Assembly (NCBI GenBank): GCA_044508675.1
Contig: JBIQHF010000001.1
Span: 124,001-188,000, forward strand
Reading direction: 5' to 3'
Length of the DNA stretch: 64,000 nucleotides
From: Raineyella sp044508675
GTDB lineage: Bacteria; Actinomycetota; Actinomycetes; Propionibacteriales; Propionibacteriaceae
A program made the position numbers and the translations under genes. The notes below the pieces were generated by a model, which did not search any database, had not been told where the DNA came from, and saw only the letters and a list, made by a program, of their open reading frames with translations. Each line of letters opens with the position of its first letter. Positions within the stretch are counted from its first letter, which is position 1. Positions 1 to 8,847 of this stretch are shown here, in pieces.

Positions 1-1110
1 CCTGCAGGCACCCCCGGACCACGCGCACTGATCGCCGCCCCCTTCTACCCGCCACATATCGGCGGGATCGAGCGCTACAGCGCGAACGTCGCCCAGGAGC
101 TCATCCGCCGCGGCTGGCAGGTCGATGTGCTGGCCAGCGCCTCCCGCAGCCACGAGCCGGTGCACCGCCTCGGGCCGGCCGGCGAACTGGTGCACGAACT
201 CGACGCCATCATCAGCGCTTCCCGGCTCCCGATCCCCCTGGCCACCCGACGCAATCGCGAGATCCTGCGCACCCTGCGCTCCCGCCGCTACGACTTCGCC
301 CTGGTCAACTCCCACCTGTTCATCAGCGGGATCCTGGCGACCTTCGTGTCCCGGGGTGGACGCCGGGTCTGGCTGAACCACGGCTCCGGCCACGTGCCGA
401 GCGCCAACCCGGTGGTCAGTGCCGGCATCGCCGCGTACGAGCACGTGCTGGCGTTCCTGCTCCGCCGGCGGGTGGACGCCGCGGCCGCGGTGTCCGACGA
501 GTCGGCCGCCTGGATGCGACACCTCGGCGTCCGCGGGGCGGTCGGGGTCGGCAACGCGGTCGCCGCCGTGGGGGTGCCCAGACCCGCCCGCGAGCCCGGA
601 CCGCTCCGGGTGCTGTACGCCGGCCGGCTGGAACCGGGCAAGGGCGCCGACGAGGCGATCGCCATGGTGACCGAGGCCCGGTCGGCCGGCCCGATCGAAC
701 TGACCATCTGCGGGGACGGCTCCCAGCGGCCGGCCATCGAGCACCTGCTGCGCCAGGACCCCGGGGCCGCGACGTACCTGGGCCCGGTCCCGCATGACGA
801 GTTGCTGGAGCGGATGCGGGCCTCGGACGTGTTCATCTATCCGTCCACCTACCCCGAGGGCTTCCCCACGGTCCTGCTCGAGGCAGGGTCCCAGGGCTGC
901 GCGGTGCTGACCTACCCGGTCGCCGGGACCGCGCAGCTGCTGGCCGAGGGGGGCGGCTGGCGGATCGCCGACCGCGCCGAGGGCGTGACCACGCTTGCCG
1001 CGGCGGCCCAGGACCTGGCTGCGGTCGCTGATCGGGGTGAGGCGATGCGTCGATCCATTGGGGCCCGGTTCACCTGGAGCCACGTCGTCGACCGGCTGCT
1101 GGCACTCTGA
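1..1110 (+). CDS. Glycosyltransferase family 4 (5' end cut by window)
   Basis: The frame is open from base 1, so the start codon lies upstream; the visible 369 residues probably miss only a few. Near the N-terminus is the GT-B donor-domain signature PPHIGGIERYS, typical of GT4 glycosyltransferases. The C-terminal half has YAGRLEPGKG and the EX7E-type motif PEGFPTVLLEAG (around residue 285), which binds the nucleotide sugar. The family transfers a sugar from a nucleotide or lipid donor to a glycan acceptor at the inner membrane face. It converges with a flippase gene and a GT2 gene, so it probably belongs to an exopolysaccharide or cell-wall glycan locus extending left of the window. The exact sugar cannot be told. 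Confidence 0.9.
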   Translation, partial: PAGTPGPRALIAAPFYPPHIGGIERYSANVAQELIRRGWQVDVLASASRSHEPVHRLGPAGELVHELDAIISASRLPIPLATRRNREILRTLRSRRYDFALVNSHLFISGILATFVSRGGRRVWLNHGSGHVPSANPVVSAGIAAYEHVLAFLLRRRVDAAAAVSDESAAWMRHLGVRGAVGVGNAVAAVGVPRPAREPGPLRVLYAGRLEPGKGADEAIAMVTEARSAGPIELTICGDGSQRPAIEHLLRQDPGAATYLGPVPHDELLERMRASDVFIYPSTYPEGFPTVLLEAGSQGCAVLTYPVAGTAQLLAEGGGWRIADRAEGVTTLAAAAQDLAAVADRGEAMRRSIGARFTWSHVVDRLLAL

Positions 1111-1151
1111 GGGCCGTGTGCACCGCGATGGCCCTGACGGACCCTGACGGC

Positions 1152-2363
1152 CTACGCCGCGACCTTGGTCTGCGGCGCAGCGGCGCGCATCCGTACGATC
1201 ACCTGCACCATCGTCACCGCCACCCGGGTCAGTGACCCGCCGAGGGCAGCCCAGGATGCCCCCAGCATGGCGGAGTCGGAGAGCAGCGTCACCGCGAGCC
1301 CGACCACCACGCTGCCGATGAGGGTCGCGACGGCACCGACCGTGCCCGCCCGGTAGGCGTTGAGGACCAGCAATAGGGCGTTGAGGATGTAGCCGGGGGC
1401 CACGATCACCGCCGCGAGCACCAGCGGCACCAGGTGGACGCGTTCCATCACGAAGCTCGGCCCGTAGACCAGGCCCAGCACCTGCGGCCCGAACGCGATC
1501 GCCACCACCCCACCCACGGCGGCCAGGCCGCCCAGGGTGAGGAAGGCCCGGCGGGCCGAGGCTGCCAGGTCAACATAGCGTCCCTCCGTCCGCAGGTCGC
1601 GGTAGCCGGGCATCATCAGCGTTTGCACCGAGGAGCCGACCAGGTTGGCGAAGATCAGCAGGTACGAAGCCCCCGTGTACACACCGACCTCGGCCCGGTC
1701 TCCGAACGCGCCGAGCAGGAAGATCGGGGTGTAGGTGACCAGCGAGAAGACCAACTGCGCGGCGGTGACCGGCATGGCGGCCCGTACGATCGTACCGTAG
1801 CCGCCCCGTTCGGTCGTCGTGGCCGGTAGCGGCAGCAGGGAGTCGACGATCGCGATGCCCACGCCGAGCAGGCCGGTCAGAGCCACCGGCACGGCCGGAT
1901 TGTCGACGAACACGCTGGCGACCAGCACCACGCTGATCATGCCGATCGCATAGCAGATCATCAGCACGCCCAGCCGGGTCATCTTCTGGGCCGACTGGAC
2001 GAAGGCGTAACGCAGGTCGATCGCCGACTCGCCCACCTTCATGGCCGCCAGGGCGAGCGTCAGGCCGATCGGCAGGCCCCGGGCCAAGCCGAGGCCGACC
2101 AGGACGACCACACCCCCGGCGATCCCGAGCAGGCGCAGAGTGAGGTAGCTGCGCGGGGCGAATCGGCTGCTCAGGGTCAGGAAGACGTCCCGCAGCCCCA
2201 TCTGGGCCGCGACGAAGGTCGGGGTCGCGATGGAGTACAGCAGCGAGTACTCGCCGACGGCGACGTCACCGAAGCGACGGGCGAAGATCAGCACGATCGC
2301 CCACTGGGCCAGCGCCGTCCCGAACGTCCCTGCGGTGACCAGCAGCCGCCCCAGGGACTTCAT
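1152..2363 (-). CDS. Polysaccharide flippase / O-antigen export family membrane protein
   Basis: A 403-residue protein made almost wholly of hydrophobic segments, about 12 predicted by eye. It begins MKSLGRLLVTAGTFGTALAQ, and ARRFGDVAVGEYSLLYS follows, as in Wzx-like flippases of the MATE/MVF superfamily. These move lipid-linked oligosaccharides across the membrane. The frame is open further upstream, but that extension overlaps the GT2 gene and is rich in Arg/Pro/Gly without hydrophobic segments. The ATG at 2363 overlaps the GT2 stop codon by 4 bp, the usual translational coupling, so I chose it. It forms an operon with the GT2 gene. Confidence 0.85.
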   Translation of the reverse strand: MKSLGRLLVTAGTFGTALAQWAIVLIFARRFGDVAVGEYSLLYSIATPTFVAAQMGLRDVFLTLSSRFAPRSYLTLRLLGIAGGVVVLVGLGLARGLPIGLTLALAAMKVGESAIDLRYAFVQSAQKMTRLGVLMICYAIGMISVVLVASVFVDNPAVPVALTGLLGVGIAIVDSLLPLPATTTERGGYGTIVRAAMPVTAAQLVFSLVTYTPIFLLGAFGDRAEVGVYTGASYLLIFANLVGSSVQTLMMPGYRDLRTEGRYVDLAASARRAFLTLGGLAAVGGVVAIAFGPQVLGLVYGPSFVMERVHLVPLVLAAVIVAPGYILNALLLVLNAYRAGTVGAVATLIGSVVVGLAVTLLSDSAMLGASWAALGGSLTRVAVTMVQVIVRMRAAAPQTKVAA

Positions 2364-3166
2364 CGGCGGAAGCGCTGGCGCAGCCCGCGCAGCGCCAGCA
2401 GCCCATGTCGGCGCACGGCCCGCAGCCCGGAGACAGCCAGGGCGAACACGTACTCGCCCCGACTGATCGCCCCGTCGGCGCGCACCAGTCGGAAGCTCTC
2501 CCACTCCCCACGGGTCATCGCCCAGCGATGCGTGGTCAGGCCGCTGGCCTCCTCCGGGGTGTACTGGGCGGCGGCCAACGGGTGGTGCACGAAGCGCCCC
2601 ACCCCGGAGGCCACGATCCGCAGCCACAGCTCGTAGTCCTCGGTGTAGCGCCGACCAGGGGTGAACCGGGGGCCGATCGAGCGGCGGACCAAGACCGAGG
2701 ACATCAGGATCGGATTCAGCACCAGCAACTGCCGCAGGGTGATCGCCGATACCCGCGGTTGCTCACCCGGGGCCGGCGCGGCCATCTCCTCGGGCGTGGG
2801 GGCGTACGGGCAGGCGATCAGATCGGCGCCCTCGGTCACGGCACCCAGCACGGCCAGGTGCTCCGGATACCAGACGTCATCGGCGTCGCAGAAGGCGACC
2901 CACTCGCCGGTCGCCACTTCCCAGCCGGCGTTGCGAGCGTCGCCCGGGCCGGCGTTGCGGGGCTGGTGCAGCACCCGCAGCGGCGGCAGGTCGGCGGACC
3001 AAGCGGCCGCTAGTTCGTCGAGCGCAGCCGCCTGGTCGGGCCGAGAGGCGTCATCGACCACGATGATCTCGTCCGGCGGGCGGGTCTGGTCGGCGACCGA
3101 CGACAGGGCGCGCGCGATCGTCGCCTCGTCGTTGTAGAACGGGACGACAGCCGAACAACTGTCCAT
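2360..3166 (-). CDS. Glycosyltransferase family 2
   Basis: A 268-residue GT-A fold glycosyltransferase. The N-terminus carries the nucleotide-binding strand CSAVVPFYNDEATIARAL and IIVVDDAS. The metal-binding DXD-like motif is FCDADDVW near residue 95. The acceptor region has RYTEDYELWLRI, with the ED pair common in GT2 enzymes. Family members add single sugars to lipid-linked glycans on the cytoplasmic side. The ATG at 3166 is preceded by GAGGAGGG, a good ribosome binding site. The last 4 bp overlap the flippase start, so both are probably cotranscribed and serve the same surface polysaccharide. Confidence 0.9.
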   Translation of the reverse strand: MDSCSAVVPFYNDEATIARALSSVADQTRPPDEIIVVDDASRPDQAAALDELAAAWSADLPPLRVLHQPRNAGPGDARNAGWEVATGEWVAFCDADDVWYPEHLAVLGAVTEGADLIACPYAPTPEEMAAPAPGEQPRVSAITLRQLLVLNPILMSSVLVRRSIGPRFTPGRRYTEDYELWLRIVASGVGRFVHHPLAAAQYTPEEASGLTTHRWAMTRGEWESFRLVRADGAISRGEYVFALAVSGLRAVRRHGLLALRGLRQRFRR

Positions 3167-3272
3167 GGGCCCTCCTCACCTGGTCCATGCCACCGAGTCC
3201 TCGTCGGTTCCGAGCACTCGCCAGCATAAGGGACGGTGGCGCGCCGAAAGACCGCCGATCATCGAGGGCCGG

Positions 3273-3596
3273 TCAGTCCTGCTCGGCCCGGTCCTCGTCC
3301 TCGACCGGGCGGCCGCTGTACAACAGGTCCAGGTAGTCGGGGTGCCGCAGGATCCAGCCATGGATGAACGGGCAGGTGGCGATCACGCTGAGGCCCCGGG
3401 ACCGGACGTCGTCGAGACCGGTGCGGGCCAGCGACGACCCGATCCCCTGCCCCTCGTGCTCGGGGAAGACGACAGTATGGGGGAACACCACGACACCGTC
3501 GCGGAGCCGGAACTCGGTGAAGCCGGCAAGCTCCCCGTCGACCCGCGCCTCGTAGCGACCCTTGGAATCGTTGCGTGTCACGACGGCATCGGTCAT
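3273..3596 (-). CDS. Small GNAT-fold N-acetyltransferase (YjdJ type)
   Basis: A 107-residue protein starting MTDAVVTRND. It has the short GNAT fold of the YjdJ/Acetyltransf_CG group: ARVDGELAGFTEF, then VVFPEHEGQGIGSSLAR, where EGQGIGS is the acetyl-CoA pyrophosphate loop, and then CPFIHGWILRHPDY, a conserved family ending. Substrates of this group are unknown. The ATG at 3596 is preferred over an upstream start because TAGGCT lies 7 nt before it, a leaderless -10 arrangement seen repeatedly in this window. It stands alone between the GT2 gene and the divergent response regulator. Confidence 0.85.
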   Translation of the reverse strand: MTDAVVTRNDSKGRYEARVDGELAGFTEFRLRDGVVVFPHTVVFPEHEGQGIGSSLARTGLDDVRSRGLSVIATCPFIHGWILRHPDYLDLLYSGRPVEDEDRAEQD

Positions 3597-3790
3597 GCGG
3601 CCCAGCCTAGTCGGAGGGCACCGGAGGGGTGCACGAGGCATGCTTCACAGGCCCGGCACAGGGTCCGTACGCCCCCGGCACACCATCGCCGGGTCTGCTG
3701 GGAGCATCGGCGGCGCGCCTGGACTGCGCGCCTAGACTGGCAGACAGCACATCCGCCCCTGCCCGGGCGGCACGGATTCCAGGGAAGTAG

Positions 3791-4540
3791 ATGAGTACGA
3801 ACAGCGATTTCGCGGCCCTGTCCGAGGTGCTTCCCAAGCTGAGCCACCCGGACGGCTCCCCCATTCGCGCCCTCGTGGTCGACGACGAGCCCATGCTCGC
3901 CGACCTGGTGGCGATGGGCCTGCGGATGTGCAGCTGGGACGTGCTGATCTCCCACGACGGGATCGACGCCGTCCGGCAGGCCCGGGACTACGCCCCCGAC
4001 GTCCTCGTGCTGGACTGGATGCTGCCGGGGCTGGAGGGCGACGAGGTGCTGGAGCGGATCCGCCGGCACTACCCCGAGGTGCCGGCGCTGTTCCTCACGG
4101 CCAAGGACTCGGTCCAGGACCGGATCAACGGCTTGGCCCGCGGCGGGGACGACTACCTGACCAAGCCGTTCGCGATCGAGGAGCTGCTGCTGCGACTGCA
4201 CCGGCTGGTGCAGCGTTCGGGCGCGGCCTACCAGGCGGTCAACGAGCTCGTCGTCGGTGACCTGACGATGAACGTGGAGACCCGCGAGGTCACCCGCGGC
4301 GGCGACGACATCAACCTGACCGCGACCCAGTTCGAACTGCTGCGCTACCTGATGGAGAACCCGAAGGTGGTGCTCACCCGCGGCCAGATCCTCGACAACG
4401 TGTGGCACTACGACTTCTCCGGCCAAGCGAACATCGTCGAGCTCTACATCTCCTACCTGCGCAAGAAGATCGATGCTGGCCGGGAGCCGATGATCCACAC
4501 CGTCCGCGGTGTCGGCTACGTGCTGCGCCCCGCCACCTGA
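3791..4540 (+). CDS. OmpR/PhoB-type response regulator of a two-component system
   Basis: A 249-residue DNA-binding regulator. The receiver domain (about residues 26-140) has the acidic pair DD31-32, phospho-acceptor Asp75 in VLDWMLPG, Thr103 and Lys125 in LTKPF. The C-terminal winged helix ends with the strongly conserved NIVELYISYLRKKID and the wing GVGYVLRP. The first 25 residues are an extension found also in the paralogue at 53.9 kb, sharing DGSPIR. It is followed by its kinase with a 1-bp stop/start overlap (TGATG). The group resembles TrcR-like regulators; the target genes cannot be deduced. Confidence 0.93.
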   Translation: MSTNSDFAALSEVLPKLSHPDGSPIRALVVDDEPMLADLVAMGLRMCSWDVLISHDGIDAVRQARDYAPDVLVLDWMLPGLEGDEVLERIRRHYPEVPALFLTAKDSVQDRINGLARGGDDYLTKPFAIEELLLRLHRLVQRSGAAYQAVNELVVGDLTMNVETREVTRGGDDINLTATQFELLRYLMENPKVVLTRGQILDNVWHYDFSGQANIVELYISYLRKKIDAGREPMIHTVRGVGYVLRPAT

Positions 4541-6036
4541 TGGCCCCCCGCCCCCGGCGCTGGTCGCTGACCACCAAGCTCGTCGCCACGATCCTGGGGA
4601 TCATGGCGGCAGTGCTGTTGATGTTCGGCAGCACCACGGTCGTGGTGATGCACCGGAACCTGCACCAGCGACTCGACAGCGAGGTGCAGCAGGCGGCGAT
4701 GCGCTCCCTCGCGTTCGCCGGGAACGAGCACGACGAGCTGCGCTCGGAGCGCAACCCGCTCGACGCGCCCGGCCAGCCGACCCGCGCACTCGCCCTGGTC
4801 GCGCACCCGGCCGGGGGCGTCGCCAGCGGCTACTACCGCAGTGCCGACGGGTCCGCGACGGCCCTGTCGGCCCGCGACGTCCGGGCCATCGCCGAGGCCG
4901 GGTTGTTGGCCACGACCGGCAGCAATGCCGCGGAGACCGCAGCGGTCCGGGATGTTGACCTGTCGATCGGCGAGTACCGCCTGCTGCCCCTGGTGTTGGT
5001 CGGTGGTGACGAGGACGACCTGCGCGTGCTCGTCACCGGACTGCCGACCTCCTCGGTGGATGGTCCGGTCACCGCACTGGCGATGACCGAGCTCTTCGGC
5101 GGTCTGGCAGCACTCGGGATCGCCGGCGCGATCGCCACCGTCGCGATCCGACGCTCGCTTCGCCCGCTGGAGCGGATCTCGCAGGCCGCCACCGACGTCG
5201 CCGCCCTGCCGCTGGCATCGGGCCAGGTCGACCTGGCCGAGCAGCGGGTGCCCGACGACCTGGCCCGCCCCGGCACCGAGGTCGGCAACGTCGGCAATGC
5301 CCTCAACCTGATGATCGACAGCGTCGACGACGCCCTGTCGGCCCGGGCCCGCTCCGAGGATCGGCTGCGCAAGTTCGTCGCCGACGCCTCGCATGAGTTG
5401 CGGACTCCGCTGGCCGCCGTACGCGGCTACACGTCGATGATCCGGCTGACCGAGGACCTGGGACCCGATGGTCGTACGTCACTGGCCCGGGTGGAATCAC
5501 AGACCGACCGGATGACCGGACTGGTCGAGGACCTGTTGATGCTGGCCCGGCTCGACGAGGGGCGGGCACCTGCCTACGTCGACCTGGACCTGAGCGAACT
5601 CGCCGTCGAGGCGGTGATGGACGCCACGGCCGTCGGCCCGGGCCACGACTACTCCTGCCAGGTGCCGGAGGAACCGATGACCGTCCACGGCGACGGTGGC
5701 CAGCTCGCCCAGGTGCTGGCCAACCTGTTGTCCAACGCCCGCAAGCACACCCCGGCGGGCACCGCCGTGAACCTCGACGTACACCGCGGTGCGGATGGGT
5801 GGGTCGAGACCGTCGTCGTCGACGACGGGCCCGGGATCGCGCCGGAGTTCGTCCCGCACCTGTTCGACCGGTTCGCCCGCGGCGACCCCTCCCGAACCGC
5901 CGGGGAGGGCAGCACCGGGCTGGGACTGGCGATCGTGGACGCCGTCGTCCGGGCCCACGGCGGGACCGTCAGCTGCGAGTCCCGCCCGGGCCGGACGGCC
6001 TTCACCGTCCGGCTGCCACCGGCCGGTAGCGGCTAG
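4540..6036 (+). CDS. Sensor histidine kinase, partner of the preceding regulator
   Basis: A 498-residue membrane kinase. It has an N-terminal hydrophobic segment (about 15-38), an extracytoplasmic sensor region, a second hydrophobic segment (about 180-205) and a HAMP-like linker. The HisKA domain carries the phospho-acceptor His285 in DASHELRTPLAAVRGY. The ATPase domain shows the N box NLLSNARKHTP, G1 DDGPGIAPEF, an F box and G2 TGLGLAIV. The ATG at 4540 overlaps the regulator's TGA, and the longer open frame upstream lies inside the regulator gene. The end overlaps the convergent VOC gene by a few bases. The signal is unknown. Confidence 0.93.
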   Translation: MAPRPRRWSLTTKLVATILGIMAAVLLMFGSTTVVVMHRNLHQRLDSEVQQAAMRSLAFAGNEHDELRSERNPLDAPGQPTRALALVAHPAGGVASGYYRSADGSATALSARDVRAIAEAGLLATTGSNAAETAAVRDVDLSIGEYRLLPLVLVGGDEDDLRVLVTGLPTSSVDGPVTALAMTELFGGLAALGIAGAIATVAIRRSLRPLERISQAATDVAALPLASGQVDLAEQRVPDDLARPGTEVGNVGNALNLMIDSVDDALSARARSEDRLRKFVADASHELRTPLAAVRGYTSMIRLTEDLGPDGRTSLARVESQTDRMTGLVEDLLMLARLDEGRAPAYVDLDLSELAVEAVMDATAVGPGHDYSCQVPEEPMTVHGDGGQLAQVLANLLSNARKHTPAGTAVNLDVHRGADGWVETVVVDDGPGIAPEFVPHLFDRFARGDPSRTAGEGSTGLGLAIVDAVVRAHGGTVSCESRPGRTAFTVRLPPAGSG

Positions 6037-6446
6037 CCATGCAGGCCCCGGGCGTAGGCGGTCACGTGCTTCGGCTCGTACAGCAGGACGTCCGGGGCGC
6101 CCGGCACCTGCATCGTGACCGTGAGGCCCCAGTCGAGGTCCTGCCGCTCGCTGGTGAAGACCGCCCCGCGGCCGGCCAGCTCGGCCATCGTCTCGTCCAG
6201 GTCGTCGCAGAGCAACGAGATGGAGTGGTGCGGGACCGATGCGGAGGCGCCGTCCTGCCCGGTCCCGGTGGGGTGCACGGCCAGTTCGCACGGGCCGGCG
6301 GCGAAGATCAGCCAGTCCTCGGCGGAGGAGTCCTCCGACTCCCCGTGCTGTGCGGAGACGGACTCCAGGAGCATGACGTCCCTCAGGAAGGCGCGGGTCG
6401 CCGGAGCGTCGTCGGAGTAGAGGAGCAGGTGCATCGCCGTGATCAT
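6033..6446 (-). CDS. VOC (glyoxalase/bleomycin-resistance fold) family protein
   Basis: A 137-residue protein starting MITAMHLLLYSDDAPATRAFLRDVM. It has the paired beta-alpha-beta-beta-beta units of the vicinal oxygen chelate fold, including HHSISLLCDDLDETMAELAGRGAVF in the middle and the ending DVLLYEPKH. Candidate metal-site residues are His6, His92 and Glu near residue 127. VOC proteins include glyoxalases, dioxygenases and antibiotic-binding proteins, and nothing here picks one. The start was placed at 6446; the longer frame upstream is Arg/Gly-rich and overlaps the divergent penicillin-binding protein gene. Convergent with the histidine kinase. Confidence 0.8.
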   Translation of the reverse strand: MITAMHLLLYSDDAPATRAFLRDVMLLESVSAQHGESEDSSAEDWLIFAAGPCELAVHPTGTGQDGASASVPHHSISLLCDDLDETMAELAGRGAVFTSERQDLDWGLTVTMQVPGAPDVLLYEPKHVTAYARGLHG

Positions 6447-6520
6447 GGGCTCATCGTGCACCGGTTTGACCGGATTGCGCCAGTGGTCGGGCCGACCTGC
6501 CGTTGACCCTGACCCGGGAC

Positions 6521-8410
6521 ATGTCGAAGACTGCCTGCGTGCCCCGCCTTCCGCTCCGCCTGCTCGCCTCCGTCCTGGCCCTGGCCCTGCTCGCCGGCGC
6601 CGCCGCCTGCTCCGCCCTGGTCCCACCGCGACTGCGCAGCATGGTCGCCGCCCTGGAGACCGGACTGGAGTCCGGCGACCTGACCGATCTGGCCGCGAAC
6701 GGCAAGGCGGATCCGACCGAGGAGCTGGCGACGATCACCAGCGGGATGGACGGCTACCGACCGCAGGTCACTCCCGGTGACATCGCCGTCGAGGACGGAC
6801 GGGCGACCGTGCCGCTGAAGTTCGAGTGGTCGTTCCCGTCCGGCCTCTGGCGCTACGACACGACCGCCGCGTTCTCCCGCGGCGAGCAGGGCTGGGCCGT
6901 CGACTGGAGCCCGACCCTGGTGCACCCCGCCCTCACCGAGGACACGCGGCTGGTGCACCGCCGTACGCCTGCCGTCCGCGGCCAGATCCACGGCAAGGAC
7001 GGGGCGCCGATCGTACGGGCCAGGGACACGTTCACCCTGGGGCTGGACAAGTCCACGATCACCGCCGACCAGGTCGAGGACTCCGCCCGCCGGATCGCCC
7101 GGGCACTGGAGATCGACGAGCAGCGCTACCTCGACCGGGTGCAGGCCACCGGCGAGATCGCCTTCGTCGAGGCGCTGACCATCCGGGCCGAGAGGGCCGA
7201 AGTCTCGCCCGACTTCCTGAACACGCCGGGCGCCCGGATCCTGGAGGGCGAGCGCCAGCTCGCCCCGACCCCGACCTTCGCGCAGGGCCTGCTCGGCACG
7301 GTCGGCCCCGCCGACGCCGAGCGCGCCCAGGCGTCGGACGGCACCATCGTCGAAGGCGAGACGGTCGGGCTCTCCGGGCTGCAGGAACGGTACGACGCCC
7401 AGCTCCGCGGGGTCCCGGGGAACCGGGTGATCGTGGTCCCCCGCGGCGTCCCGGCCGGGGTGGCCAACGACCCGCCGGCCGTGTTCAACGCCACCCCCAC
7501 GCCGGGCGTGGTGCTGGAGACGACCCTGGACGAAGCCGCCCAGACCAGGGCCGAGGAGGTACTGGCCGCAGTGCCGGGATCGGCCGCACTGGTCGCCATC
7601 GACGTCGAGACCGGCGCGATCCGGGCCGCCGCAACCGCCCCCGCCGACGGGGCGAACCCGATCGCGACCACCGGCCGGTTCGCACCCGGGTCGACGTTCA
7701 AGGTGGCCACGACCCTTGCCCTGCTCCGCTCCGGACTGACCCCCGACTCGACCCTCACCTGCGCACCGACCGAGACCGTGGACGGGCGTACGTTCAGCAA
7801 CTACTCGGACTTTCCCGGCGACGGGCTGGGCACGACCACGCTGCGCGCGGCCGTGGCGGACTCCTGCAACACCGCCCTGATCGCCGAGCGGGACCGGATC
7901 ACCCCGGAGCAGCTCACCGAGGCGGCGGCCAGCCTCGGGCTGGGGCGGGACCACGACGCCGGGTTCCCGGCCTTCTACGGCTCGGTGCCGGCCCCGGCGA
8001 ACACCGTCGGGGCCGCCGAGGCGATGATCGGCCAGGGCCTGGTCGAGTCCTCGCCGATGGCGATGGCCGGGGTCGCCGGGTCGGTCGCCGGCGGCCGGAC
8101 GGTGGTGCCGTACCTGCTCGAGCGGCACCGGCCGACACCGGACGCCGCACCGTTGACCGCCGAGGAGGCCGAGGCGCTCCAGTCGATCATGATGACGACC
8201 GTGGACGAGGGCTCCGCCCGCTCCCTGGCCGGGGTGGTGACCGGCGCCAAGACCGGCACCGCCGAGTACGGCACCGAGACACCGCCTCGGACCCATGCCT
8301 GGATGATCGGCTACCGCGACGGGGCGGCCGTGGCGGTGTTCGTGGCTGACGGGGCGTCCGGATCGGCGACGGCCGGGCCGCTGCTGGAGGCGTACCTGTC
8401 CGGCTCCTGA
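6521..8410 (+). CDS. Class B penicillin-binding protein, transpeptidase with MecA-N-like domain
   Basis: A 629-residue peptidoglycan transpeptidase. The N-terminus is a hydrophobic signal ending LLAGAAAC, with Cys30 as a possible but non-ideal lipidation site. A MecA-N/NTF2-like domain follows (about 40-150), then a PBP dimerisation region and the DD-transpeptidase domain. The catalytic triad of motifs is present: SXXK at Ser391 (STFK), SXN at 448-450 (SCN) and KTG at 577. It therefore cross-links peptidoglycan stem peptides outside the membrane and should bind beta-lactams. A TTG six codons earlier is possible; the ATG at 6521 gives a conventional signal peptide. No cell-division partner genes are adjacent. 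Confidence 0.92.
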   Translation: MSKTACVPRLPLRLLASVLALALLAGAAACSALVPPRLRSMVAALETGLESGDLTDLAANGKADPTEELATITSGMDGYRPQVTPGDIAVEDGRATVPLKFEWSFPSGLWRYDTTAAFSRGEQGWAVDWSPTLVHPALTEDTRLVHRRTPAVRGQIHGKDGAPIVRARDTFTLGLDKSTITADQVEDSARRIARALEIDEQRYLDRVQATGEIAFVEALTIRAERAEVSPDFLNTPGARILEGERQLAPTPTFAQGLLGTVGPADAERAQASDGTIVEGETVGLSGLQERYDAQLRGVPGNRVIVVPRGVPAGVANDPPAVFNATPTPGVVLETTLDEAAQTRAEEVLAAVPGSAALVAIDVETGAIRAAATAPADGANPIATTGRFAPGSTFKVATTLALLRSGLTPDSTLTCAPTETVDGRTFSNYSDFPGDGLGTTTLRAAVADSCNTALIAERDRITPEQLTEAAASLGLGRDHDAGFPAFYGSVPAPANTVGAAEAMIGQGLVESSPMAMAGVAGSVAGGRTVVPYLLERHRPTPDAAPLTAEEAEALQSIMMTTVDEGSARSLAGVVTGAKTGTAEYGTETPPRTHAWMIGYRDGAAVAVFVADGASGSATAGPLLEAYLSGS

Positions 8411-8415
8411 GCAAC

Positions 8416-8847
8416 CTAGCGCGTCAGGGCGCGCGGCGGCCGGTAGCCGATGTCGCCGGGGCCCAGACGTACGCCGCCGGCGCGGTCCGCGGTGAAGAAG
8501 CGTGCCCCACGAGGCGCGGCGAGGGCGCGCTGGAGCCGTTCCTCCAGGTCGTCGACCTGGTTCTGCAGGTCGTCGATGGTGTCCTGCAACTCGAGGATGC
8601 GCCGGATGCCCTCGAGGTTGACACCCTGGTCCTGGCTGAGGTGCTGGATCAGCCGGAGCCTGGCCACGTCACGCGGCGAATAGCGCCGACCCCGCCCCGA
8701 CGTACGCTGCGGGGACACCAGCCCCATCCGGTCGTACGTCCGGAGCGTCTGGGGGTGCATGCCGGCGAGCCGAGCCGCGACCGAGATGGCGAAGATCGGC
8801 GCGTCGCGGTCGATCTGCTCCGGCAGCCTGCTCGACTCGGCGGCCAT
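8416..8847 (-). CDS. hspR: HspR, MerR-family repressor of the dnaK operon
   Basis: A 143-residue MerR-type regulator. The helix-turn-helix is FAISVAARLAGMHPQTLRTYDRMGL, followed by the wing and a dimerising coiled coil (LELQDTIDDLQNQVDDLEERL). In actinobacteria HspR binds HAIR inverted repeats and represses dnaK, with DnaK acting as co-repressor. Two HAIR sites sit upstream of dnaK in this window. The ATG at 8847 overlaps the dnaJ TGA by 1 bp, so hspR is the last gene of the operon and repression is autoregulatory. A GTG immediately before the ATG is an alternative start. Confidence 0.95.
   Translation of the reverse strand: MAAESSRLPEQIDRDAPIFAISVAARLAGMHPQTLRTYDRMGLVSPQRTSGRGRRYSPRDVARLRLIQHLSQDQGVNLEGIRRILELQDTIDDLQNQVDDLEERLQRALAAPRGARFFTADRAGGVRLGPGDIGYRPPRALTR

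Noticed and set aside
2364..2627. An 88-residue N-terminal extension of the flippase.
   Set aside because: It overlaps the GT2 coding region and reads as Arg/Pro/Gly-rich shadow sequence. The ATG at 2363 gives a normal flippase N-terminus.
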